DNA from: an uncultured Alphaproteobacteria bacterium
GTDB taxonomy: Bacteria; Pseudomonadota; Alphaproteobacteria; UBA7985; CAJQQZ01
Direction of reading: 5' to 3'
NCBI GenBank assembly: GCA_905480445.1
Contig: CAJQQJ010000439.1
Coordinates: forward strand, 1-10,086
Length of the DNA: 10,086 nt
The first letter of the stretch is position 1; every line of letters begins with the position of its first letter. The position numbers and the translations under genes were made by a program. The notes under the pieces are model-generated. The model saw only the letters and a list, made by a program, of their open reading frames with translations, did no database searches and was not told the DNA's origin. This document shows positions 1 through 6,245 of the stretch, in pieces.

Positions 1-533
1 AAGGCAACCAAAGCCGCCAAAGCAAAGCGCCATTCAAAACGGATGGCAATGTAGATCGCAATAGCACCCAAGGCCAACAAGGTTGCTAGTATTCCCGCCT
101 CAATCAGCTCCGAAGAAACGGTCGGTCCAACAACCTCTGTACGACGATACTGATCAACGCGGTCTTGCAACTGCGCCTTGATCTTTTCGATTGCCGCTTG
201 CTGAGCTTTTTCTTCTTCTTCCGCAGTTTCAGCGACCTGATACTGAACCAAGATCAGCACGTCCGTGGGTTGACCAAATTCCTGCAGCCTGATTTCACCC
301 AAGTCGAGGTCATTCAGTTCGGCCCGCAATTCGTCCATTTGGAAGCTCTGCTTCATGCGAACTTCCAGCAGAGAGCCACCACGGAAATCCACACCGTAGT
401 TCAAGCCAACAATGAAGAAAGTGGCCAGGGAGCCAAGAACCATTAGGGCTGAGAAAATCAAAGACAACCGGCGCAACGCCATAAAGTCGAATTTTGAATT
501 GAAGCTAATTTTTTTGATTAATGCAAAAGACAT
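1..533 (-). CDS. secF: Protein translocase subunit SecF (N-terminal part, cut by left edge)
   Basis: SecF is an inner-membrane RND-type subunit that works with SecD and YajC to help proteins move through SecYEG using the proton motive force. About 177 residues are visible, and the C-terminal half lies beyond base 1. The sequence shows a short basic N-terminus, a first membrane segment at about residues 22-43, the SecF signature GVDFRGG at 47-53, a periplasmic domain, and the family motif VGPTVSSEL at 135-143 leading into the second membrane segment. Two in-frame ATGs lie two codons apart (starting at 539 and 533). I chose 533 because the GAGG-like ribosome binding site is then about 9 bases upstream, against 3 bases for the other. 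It follows secD with a 14-base gap and is surely cotranscribed with it. The reading frame is intact over the visible part. Confidence 0.95.
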   Translation of the reverse strand, partial: MSFALIKKISFNSKFDFMALRRLSLIFSALMVLGSLATFFIVGLNYGVDFRGGSLLEVRMKQSFQMDELRAELNDLDLGEIRLQEFGQPTDVLILVQYQVAETAEEEEKAQQAAIEKIKAQLQDRVDQYRRTEVVGPTVSSELIEAGILATLLALGAIAIYIAIRFEWRFALAALVA

Positions 534-547
534 GATCATTAGCCTCT

Positions 548-2107
548 TTATATTGGAAGCACGTCGGATTTCTGGGGATTAAGCCAGAAACCGATGAGCA
601 AACGAGTAAGTAGAAGTGCAGTAAACATCGAGGTGATGATGCCAAGCCCTAGAGTAACAGCGAAGCCTTGAACCGGCCCTGAACCGAAGACAAACAACAG
701 CATGGTTGCAATCAAAGTGGTGATGTTCGCATCTAAGATTGTTGATAAAGCGTTGCTGTAGCCATTCTTAACGGCTTGTGCGGCCTTTCCGAGCCGGAGG
801 TATTCTTCTCGTATGCGCTCAAACACCAGTACATTGGCGTCAACCGCCATACCAACCGTCAAAACGATACCGGCGATACCTGGTAAGGTCAGCGTTGCTT
901 GTAAAACCGAGAGCAGCCCCAAAATCAACACAAGGTTGGCAATCAGTGCGACGTTAGCAAACATGCCAAAGCTGCCGTACATGAGCGCCATGAAGATCAA
1001 AACGAAGATAAAGCCCAGAATACAAGCCAGCGTGCCGGCCTTGATTGAGTCCGCACCGAGGCCTGCACCCACGGTTCTTTCTTCCAAAACAACAACAGGC
1101 GCTGGTAGAGAACCCGCATTCATGAGGATCGCGAGATCCTTGGCACCCTGAATGGTGAATTGCCCAGAGATGATACCAGAGCCACCGCAAATAGCACTTT
1201 GGATTACTGGTGCAGAAATGACGTGTGCATCAAGGATAATAGCGAAACGCTTGTTTACGTTATCACGTGTTGCCTTACAGAACTTGCGGCCACCTTCACC
1301 ATTGAAACGGAAGGCAACAACAGGGCGGCCTTCGTTGAAGTCTTGCCTAGCGTCAACCAACATATCGCCTACGATGATACGGCGCTTCTTCACGACATAC
1401 TTTTCAGGGTTTTCCCGCGCTGTTTCTGAGTAAGCTTCCATGATCTCACTGTCAGCTGGGATAGAGGCGGCACCAGCGCTCACGTTTTCATTCAAGAATG
1501 AAAACCAGAGTTCAGCTGTTTGCACCAAAATAATTTTGTCAGCAGTCGTATCTTCGACACCTGGAAGCTGGATCAAAACACGGTCTTTACCTTGACGCTG
1601 TATGGAGATCTCTCGAACGCCGTTGGGATCCAGACGCAATCTCACGGTTTCAATCGTCTGTGCGATAATGTCAGTGATCAACGCTTCTTGTTGGTCCTCA
1701 GGCATTTCTATAACGACTTGCTGATTTTCTTCATCAAGTGTCACCTGCACATCATTTGAAATGCCAATGAGTGATCTACCTGCTTTATCCAATAGTTCTG
1801 GATCACGTGGCTTGAAGATCAAACGACCTTCCTCAATGGTGGGCGGAAAGTACTTTACCTTAGCACTGCGCAAAGATTGGCGAGCACTATCTTCAAGCCC
1901 TTTCATGTACTTGGCAACAGATTCATCTGTATCGACCTTGAGCAGCAGATAAGCACCACCGCGCAGATCGAGGCCAAGATTGACTGTTTGCCCAGGTACA
2001 ATGCTGGAACCGTCTTCGCGAGACCCAAAGTTGGGTGCCGCCAAGAGTATTCCAACCACGATCACGCCTAAAATCATGATCGTTTGCCAGAGAGGAAGTC
2101 TTAACAT
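548..2107 (-). CDS. secD: Protein translocase subunit SecD
   Basis: SecD is the partner of SecF. Its large periplasmic domain is thought to pull substrates out of SecYEG, driven by proton flow. The 519-residue length is usual for alphaproteobacterial SecD. Visible parts are membrane segment 1 (about 8-25), the LGLDLRGG motif (44-51), the periplasmic P1 region with NGVREISIQRQG (162-173) and LIQLPG (178-183), a second periplasmic stretch with FNGEGGRKF (268-276), and a C-terminal block of five predicted membrane helices from about 350. That block contains TVGAGLGADSI (345-355) and VGMAVDANVLVFERIREE (418-435). D423 in that motif matches the conserved membrane aspartate linked to proton transport in the family. 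An AGGA-type ribosome binding site precedes the ATG. It lies 34 bases after yajC and 14 before secF, so the three form one operon. Confidence 0.97.
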   Translation of the reverse strand: MLRLPLWQTIMILGVIVVGILLAAPNFGSREDGSSIVPGQTVNLGLDLRGGAYLLLKVDTDESVAKYMKGLEDSARQSLRSAKVKYFPPTIEEGRLIFKPRDPELLDKAGRSLIGISNDVQVTLDEENQQVVIEMPEDQQEALITDIIAQTIETVRLRLDPNGVREISIQRQGKDRVLIQLPGVEDTTADKIILVQTAELWFSFLNENVSAGAASIPADSEIMEAYSETARENPEKYVVKKRRIIVGDMLVDARQDFNEGRPVVAFRFNGEGGRKFCKATRDNVNKRFAIILDAHVISAPVIQSAICGGSGIISGQFTIQGAKDLAILMNAGSLPAPVVVLEERTVGAGLGADSIKAGTLACILGFIFVLIFMALMYGSFGMFANVALIANLVLILGLLSVLQATLTLPGIAGIVLTVGMAVDANVLVFERIREEYLRLGKAAQAVKNGYSNALSTILDANITTLIATMLLFVFGSGPVQGFAVTLGLGIITSMFTALLLTRLLIGFWLNPQKSDVLPI

Positions 2108-2141
2108 TTGAAGTTCCTAACGAAGGAGAGAGAGGTTTCGC

Positions 2142-2444
2142 TTACTTCTTCTCAATAACTTGAGAAACCGCATCACGCAGCATTTTGACTTTAACGCCTT
2201 CAGCAATTTCGATCGTCAAACCATCTTCTTCACTTTTGGCAACTGTTCCATAAAAGCCAGAAGAGGTTACAATCTTGTCACCTTTACCAATGGCTTCCAC
2301 CATGGCTTTGTGCGCTTTCATTTTCTTTTGTTGTGGACGGATCATCAAGAAATAGAAGATCGCCATGATCGCGATGATAGGCAAAAAAGTCGACAGCATA
2401 TCGCCGCCGCCGAGCTGGGCAAAAACAGGGGCAGTAAAAGACAT
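2142..2444 (-). CDS. yajC: Sec translocon accessory protein YajC
   Basis: YajC is a small single-pass inner-membrane protein that copurifies with SecDF and assists the Sec translocon. The 100-residue product has a short periplasmic N-terminus, one membrane helix at about 16-35, the family hallmark FLMIRPQQKK directly after it (about 32-41), and a soluble cytoplasmic domain containing GDKIVTSSGFYGTV (55-68). Length and motif order are normal for the family. The ATG at 2444 has GGAG about 6 bases upstream. It is the first gene of the yajC-secD-secF operon, and a strong-looking promoter sits about 30 bases upstream. Confidence 0.96.
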   Translation of the reverse strand: MSFTAPVFAQLGGGDMLSTFLPIIAIMAIFYFLMIRPQQKKMKAHKAMVEAIGKGDKIVTSSGFYGTVAKSEEDGLTIEIAEGVKVKMLRDAVSQVIEKK

Positions 2445-2474
2445 TTAAGTCACTCCAGGTATGAAATTTGCGGC

Positions 2475-2503
2475 ACTATACAGACCCGCCCCAAGCTTGC
2501 CAA
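2475..2503 (-). promoter_or_regulatory. Predicted sigma-70 type promoter for yajC-secD-secF
   Basis: On the minus strand, TTGGCA (2498-2503) and TATAGT (2475-2480) are separated by exactly 17 bases. Each hexamer matches five of six positions of the housekeeping -35 and -10 consensus. Transcription would begin near 2468, giving a leader of about 24 bases that contains the GGAG ribosome binding site of yajC. The spacer is G-rich. The element lies in the 120-base region shared with the divergent DUF815 gene. This is prediction from sequence only. Confidence 0.65.
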
Positions 2504-2564
2504 TCGATTGCAGCTGGGGTAGAGGCCTAAAACCCCACAAAAGGTCGAGATTTCGAGAATAGAT

Positions 2565-3452
2565 ATGGATGAAGCCGCTACAGTACAAGCTTTGGAATTG
2601 ATTGCGTCAAAGTTAGCCAACATAGAAGCAAGACTCTCCGGCGCTGATTTACGTGAAATTGAGCTAGATATGGAGGCTGCGGACGCCTTTGTTTGGCAAC
2701 CTGAGCACCACCGATTGAAGCCTGTTCCCAAGGTTGCGCGTGTACCGTTGACACTGCTGCAGGGGATCGATCAGGTGCGCGAGATCATTGAAGACAACAC
2801 TCGTCGCTTTGCTTCTGGCCTGCCTGCCAACAACGCTTTGTTGTGGGGTGCGCGTGGTATGGGCAAGTCTTCGATTGTCAAAGCGCTTCATGCCTCCCTA
2901 GTTGAAGAAGGCAAAGCATCTGGCTGGCCACCACTTCTGTTGATCGAAATACAGCGCGAGGATATCTCAACCTTGTCCAAGCTTTTGGAAAAACTCGACA
3001 AAGTTGATGCTCGCTGCCTGCTGTTCTGTGATGATTTGAGTTTCGACCATGACAATGAAGCCTATAAGTCGTTGAAAGCTGTCTTGGATGGTGGCATCGC
3101 TGGCCGACCAGAAAACGTTTTGTTCTACGCTACGTCAAACCGTCGCCATTTGATGCCTCGTGACATGATTGACAACGAGCGGTCAACAGCCATCAATCCG
3201 GGCGAAGCGGTAGAGGAAAAGGTATCACTCAGTGATCGTTTTGGGCTCTGGCTCGGTTTCCACAAATGTAATCAGCAAGACTACCTGACAATGGTCAGGA
3301 CTTACGCGGATCACTTTGGCTTGCAGATCGAAGACGATCAGATAAGGGCCGAGGCGCTTGAATGGGCGACAACACGCGGGGGGAGATCTGGTCGTGTGGC
3401 CTGGCAATACATACTCGATCTCGCGGGGAAGCAAGGTCGGTCATTGGCCTAA
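2565..3452 (+). CDS. DUF815-family P-loop ATPase (COG2607-like)
   Basis: This is a 295-residue predicted cytoplasmic AAA-like ATPase of the DUF815 family; the cellular role of the family is not known to me. The sequence shows an N-terminal linker, the family stretch PANNALLWGARGMGKSS (87-103) with Walker A lysine K101, a Walker B region CLLFCDDLSF (151-160) ending in two aspartates (D156, D157), and a sensor-1-like strand FYATSNRRHL (187-196). These are followed by the family motif SDRFGLWLGF (223-232) and a basic sensor-2-like segment RGGRSGRVAWQY (271-282). The ATG at 2565 has only a weak GAGAA site upstream. It is transcribed divergently from yajC and converges on the LysM/LytM gene 17 bases away. 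As I recall, this neighbourhood is common in Alphaproteobacteria, but no function follows from that alone. Family assignment is firm; function is open. Confidence 0.9.
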   Translation: MDEAATVQALELIASKLANIEARLSGADLREIELDMEAADAFVWQPEHHRLKPVPKVARVPLTLLQGIDQVREIIEDNTRRFASGLPANNALLWGARGMGKSSIVKALHASLVEEGKASGWPPLLLIEIQREDISTLSKLLEKLDKVDARCLLFCDDLSFDHDNEAYKSLKAVLDGGIAGRPENVLFYATSNRRHLMPRDMIDNERSTAINPGEAVEEKVSLSDRFGLWLGFHKCNQQDYLTMVRTYADHFGLQIEDDQIRAEALEWATTRGGRSGRVAWQYILDLAGKQGRSLA

Positions 3453-3469
3453 CCAAAAACCAGATCGCG

Positions 3470-4660
3470 TTAGCGGCTGAGATACTTGAGGGGGTCAACT
3501 GCTTTTCCCTTCTTTCTAACTTCGAAGTGAAGCTGTGGTCTTGTTACACCGCCCGTCGCACCTGCTTGTGCAATGGCTTGGCCGCGTTTAACCTTTTGCC
3601 CACGACGAACAAGAGCACGTTCATTATGGGCATAAGCTGTCACCCAGTTATCTGAATGCTTCAGCAGAACCAAATTACCAAAGCCTCGAAGCTCATTGCC
3701 GACATAGACAACGACACCGTTGTCAGCTGCTTGTACTTTTGAACCAGGTTTGGCTTGGATATTGATACCGTCGTTGTGCAGGCCGCCTTCTTTCGCACCG
3801 AAGTTCGAAATCAAACGTCCACGAAGAGGCCACTGAAACTTTTCGCCCGCTCTTTTAACCGGCTCAGGCAACATGATGCGTTCGGTCGTGCCCGTGCCGG
3901 TTGGCTTGCGTACATGTTTCTGCGGTGTTTTCTTCAAAATAGCAGATGGCGTCAAAGGCTTGCGTTTAACCTCTGGCTTTTTGACATTTGGCATAGCAGT
4001 CAAAAGAGACTTGCTACCAAGAGACGCCAGCTGAACTGGGTTTGCACCCGGTTTTGGCTGAGGCAAAGGCACGCGAAGCCATTTACCAGACTGAATAGTC
4101 TGCGTTTCGGAGTAGTTGCGAGCTGTTACCAGTTTCGCAGTATTAGACAGGTCACTTCCCAGCGTGGACTTGGCGGTCTGTACTTTGACAGACTTCAGTC
4201 CATTTTTAAGTGGCATTGTCAATTTTTGACCAATTTTCAGCAGAGCATTTTTGCCCAAACCGTTGTGCTTGGCTATTTGTGTCGGTTTCAAACCGTAAGC
4301 CCGGCCTAGTGAATAGAGAGTTTCACCCTTCTTGACACGGTGGACTTTAGTTGCAGAGGTAGAGTTGGATGAGGAAGAAATAGACGCCACTTTGCTCTTG
4401 CTCGATGGCACTTTCAACTTCTGACCAATTTTGACGCGCGTTTCGTTGCTCAGGCCGTTGGCCTTAGCAAGTGCATTCACACCGACAGAAAAGCGTCGAC
4501 TGATCGCGTATAAGGTATCGCCACTTTTGACCTTGTAGGTCTCAATAGCGCGGTTACCAAAGACGTTGCTCTCGGAATGCGCTTCCTGAACATCTGTTGA
4601 AGCCATAAGCCCCAAACAGAACACGCCAAATACCCAGCAGTTTGATTTCCAGTTTTTCAT
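3470..4660 (-). CDS. LysM and LytM (M23-type) envelope protein, NlpD/DipM-like, probably non-catalytic
   Basis: The 396-residue protein is predicted to be exported and to bind peptidoglycan. It has a basic N-terminus and hydrophobic core (about 5-20) with a possible signal peptidase site after AHS (29). No lipobox is visible, unlike E. coli NlpD. Two clear LysM repeats lie at 41-85 (YKVKSGDTLYAIS to KIGQKLKVP) and 106-150 (HRVKKGETLYSLG to KIGQKLTMP), and a weaker LysM-like stretch follows to about 198. After a basic, proline-containing linker comes a LytM domain (about 277-392) with PLRGRLISNFG, GLHNDGINI, YAHN and PQLHFEVR. Compared with active M23 enzymes, the usual metal-binding aspartate is N300 and the first histidine of HxH is Q376, so it is likely a regulator of cell-wall hydrolases. 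It lies downstream of pcm, as nlpD does in E. coli, but after a 146-base gap that may hold its own promoter. The GAAG ribosome binding site is weak. Confidence 0.9.
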   Translation of the reverse strand: MKNWKSNCWVFGVFCLGLMASTDVQEAHSESNVFGNRAIETYKVKSGDTLYAISRRFSVGVNALAKANGLSNETRVKIGQKLKVPSSKSKVASISSSSNSTSATKVHRVKKGETLYSLGRAYGLKPTQIAKHNGLGKNALLKIGQKLTMPLKNGLKSVKVQTAKSTLGSDLSNTAKLVTARNYSETQTIQSGKWLRVPLPQPKPGANPVQLASLGSKSLLTAMPNVKKPEVKRKPLTPSAILKKTPQKHVRKPTGTGTTERIMLPEPVKRAGEKFQWPLRGRLISNFGAKEGGLHNDGINIQAKPGSKVQAADNGVVVYVGNELRGFGNLVLLKHSDNWVTAYAHNERALVRRGQKVKRGQAIAQAGATGGVTRPQLHFEVRKKGKAVDPLKYLSR

Positions 4661-4672
4661 AATACTTCAAAT

Positions 4673-4695
4673 GCGAGTTAAAATTAAACTCTCGC
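4673..4695 (-). promoter_or_regulatory. Small hairpin in the leader of the LysM/LytM gene
   Basis: GCGAG (4673-4677) is complementary to CTCGC (4691-4695), and an alternative pairing GAGTT (4675-4679) with AACTC (4687-4691) is also possible. The structure would lie 12 bases before the ATG at 4660, next to the ribosome binding region, and no U-run follows it. It could affect translation, or be a chance feature of this very AT-rich stretch. Confidence 0.25.
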
Positions 4696-4756
4696 TAAAC
4701 ACATTAAAATAAGTCTGTAAGTAATTATTTTTATTAAATATTTCAGGAAAACTATG

Positions 4757-4777
4757 TGGAAAACGAATCATTTTCCA
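4757..4777 (-). terminator. Hairpin in the pcm to LysM/LytM gap, possible weak terminator
   Basis: TGGAAAA (4757-4763) and TTTTCCA (4771-4777) form a perfect 7-bp stem with a 7-base loop. On the minus strand it lies about 30 bases after the pcm stop, and a TTTT run follows 4 bases after the stem (CATAG, then TTTT). The stem is AU-rich, so it is a poor intrinsic terminator at best. It may mark the end of the serS-surE-pcm transcript. Confidence 0.3.
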
Positions 4778-4795
4778 GCATAAAAATGCCTTTTT

Positions 4796-4828
4796 GGAGT
4801 CGAAGTCTAATTCGAATCCATCGACTCC
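4796..4828. repeat. Inverted repeat spanning the pcm stop codon
   Basis: GGAGTCGA (4796-4803) and TCGACTCC (4821-4828) are perfect 8-base inverted copies separated by 17 bases, with the pcm stop codon (4807-4809) inside the loop. On the pcm transcript the stem is followed by an A-run, not a U-run, so it does not look like a standard terminator in that direction. It could protect the 3' end of the transcript or pause polymerase. Confidence 0.5.
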
Positions 4829-5460
4829 TGAGCGACGCCGGAAAGCATCGGCACAAACCGCACCGGACCCAGATCAGACTCGTAGAATCGGCTGCCTTTT
4901 CTTGTGACTCGAATCAGTCGTTGCGCTTGCCCTTGAGGCCCTATGGGTAGAACCAATCGTGAATCTTCCGCCATTTGCGTTGCTAGCTTTGACGGGACCT
5001 TATCGGGCGCCGCCGTAATCAAGATAGCATCAAATGGTGCCTGGTCTGGCAGTCCCTCAAATCCGTCTCCAAAAGTGTAATGAACGTTGTTGACGCCGAT
5101 CTTATCAAGACGTCTTTGGGCGATCTGCGACAAGGGTTCATGACGCTCGATCGTGAAGACTTCTTTGCAAAGCTTTGAAAGAATAAGCGTTTGGTAACCG
5201 GACCCAGTTCCAATTTCTAATACCCGATCAGATTTCTTTAAACCCAGTGCTTGGGTCATCAAACCTACCACATCTGGGGAAGATAAGGTCTGTCCGAATC
5301 CGATGGGCAACGTTGTAACCTCATAGGCACGCTCCGCGAGGTGGCTCGGAACAAAGATAGATCGGTCGGTTGCTTCAAGCGCATTGAGGGTATTCAAGTC
5401 CGTGACACCTGCCCCTCTCACTGCCATCAACATTGATAGTTTTCTACGGGCCCACGGCAT
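4807..5460 (-). CDS. pcm: Protein-L-isoaspartate O-methyltransferase
   Basis: Pcm uses S-adenosylmethionine to methylate abnormal L-isoaspartyl residues in aged proteins, the first step in returning them to normal aspartate. It acts in the cytoplasm. The 217-residue length is typical. Visible motifs are FVP (36-38), the substrate-site region PIGFGQTLSSPDVV (52-65), the SAM-binding motif I VLEIGTGSGYQT (80-91), GDG (131-133), PFDAILITAAP (142-152), and the late motifs RLVLPIG (168-174) and VRFVPM (200-205). The ATG at 5460 sits only 4 bases after the surE stop, with no strong ribosome binding site of its own, which suggests translational coupling to surE. Internal ATGs at codons 10 and 12 are possible alternative starts. 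The surE-pcm pairing is widely conserved. Confidence 0.95.
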   Translation of the reverse strand: MPWARRKLSMLMAVRGAGVTDLNTLNALEATDRSIFVPSHLAERAYEVTTLPIGFGQTLSSPDVVGLMTQALGLKKSDRVLEIGTGSGYQTLILSKLCKEVFTIERHEPLSQIAQRRLDKIGVNNVHYTFGDGFEGLPDQAPFDAILITAAPDKVPSKLATQMAEDSRLVLPIGPQGQAQRLIRVTRKGSRFYESDLGPVRFVPMLSGVAQESMDSN

Positions 5461-5464
5461 GACT

Positions 5465-6241
5465 TTAGGAGAGCTCTTGCTTGAGCTTCTTTAACGTCTC
5501 GAAGTCGTTGTTGTCAGCGCGCAAAGGAGTGACGGCAACAAACTTGCGAGCCACCGCGTCTAGATCTGTATTATCCTCGGTCGCGTGGTCGTCCGTAAAG
5601 TTCGACACAATAAACCAGGATCTCCCTTTATAGTGCCCCAAGTCGTGCAGCTCTACCTGACAAGCTCTTTTACCTTGAGCACAGAGCTCAACGCCCTGCA
5701 CTTCGCTGGCTGGGCAATCTGGAAGATTGACGTTGAACACCTGACCAGGTGCCATTCCATAGTCCTTGAGATCATTCAACAACGATGGAACCCAAATCTC
5801 TGCCATGGACCAATCAATGTCGGTTTCACCATCTTCTGGACGGACTTGACTGAAGGCAACTGCTCCAGCGTTAATCTTAGCTGCTTCAAAGGCTGCTCCA
5901 ACCGTACCGGAATAGCCCACGTCTTCTGCAAGATTACCACCTGCATTGACGCCGGACAGCACCAAGGTCGTTTTACCGTCTTGTGGCAACAGTTTCGTAA
6001 AGGCCAACAAGGCGCAATCAACGGGCGAGCCTGAAACGGCGAAGATACGCTCATCTCGTTTTTCGACTTCAATCGGCTGACGCAGTGTCATAGAGCGAGA
6101 TTTAGCGCTTTGGTTTGAAGCAGGTGCTACGACCCAAACATCATCACTGATCTCACGAGCAGCCTTTGCCAAGACGGCAATTCCAGGTGCATCAATACCG
6201 TCATCGTTAGTGACGAGCAGGCGGCTGGTTGAAATTTTCAT
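5465..6241 (-). CDS. surE: 5'/3'-nucleotidase SurE
   Basis: SurE is a metal-dependent phosphatase that removes phosphate from nucleoside monophosphates; some members also cleave short polyphosphate. The product has 258 residues, usual for the family. The metal-binding site is visible: NDDG (12-15, with D13 and D14), S45 within the APASNQSAKS stretch, and SGVNAGGNLAEDVGYSGTVGA (96-116) holding N99 and N103, followed by FEAAK. The ATG at 6241 is 4 bases after the serS stop, and the surE stop is 4 bases before pcm, so serS-surE-pcm behaves as one tightly coupled unit. No key residue appears to be missing. Confidence 0.95.
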   Translation of the reverse strand: MKISTSRLLVTNDDGIDAPGIAVLAKAAREISDDVWVVAPASNQSAKSRSMTLRQPIEVEKRDERIFAVSGSPVDCALLAFTKLLPQDGKTTLVLSGVNAGGNLAEDVGYSGTVGAAFEAAKINAGAVAFSQVRPEDGETDIDWSMAEIWVPSLLNDLKDYGMAPGQVFNVNLPDCPASEVQGVELCAQGKRACQVELHDLGHYKGRSWFIVSNFTDDHATEDNTDLDAVARKFVAVTPLRADNNDFETLKKLKQELS

Positions 6242-6245
6242 GATA

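Noticed and set aside
3453..3469. Possible shared terminator between the convergent DUF815 and LysM/LytM genes
   Set aside because: The 17-base gap offers only a 5-bp CTAAC/GTTAG pairing with a 15-base loop and no proper U-run; too weak to list as a feature.
3755..4309. Plus-strand open frame of 184 codons opposite the LysM/LytM gene
   Set aside because: The product has no recognisable domain or plausible composition, and the frame is fully overlapped by a clear LysM/LytM coding sequence.
5738..5752. Near-palindrome CACCTG-AC-CAGGTG inside surE
   Set aside because: It lies within coding sequence for ordinary SurE residues, has a 2-base loop and no partner sites, so chance is the simpler explanation.
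5585..6034. Plus-strand open frame of 149 codons opposite surE
   Set aside because: It is antisense to conserved SurE motifs, with no ribosome binding site or known motif; it is a shadow frame.
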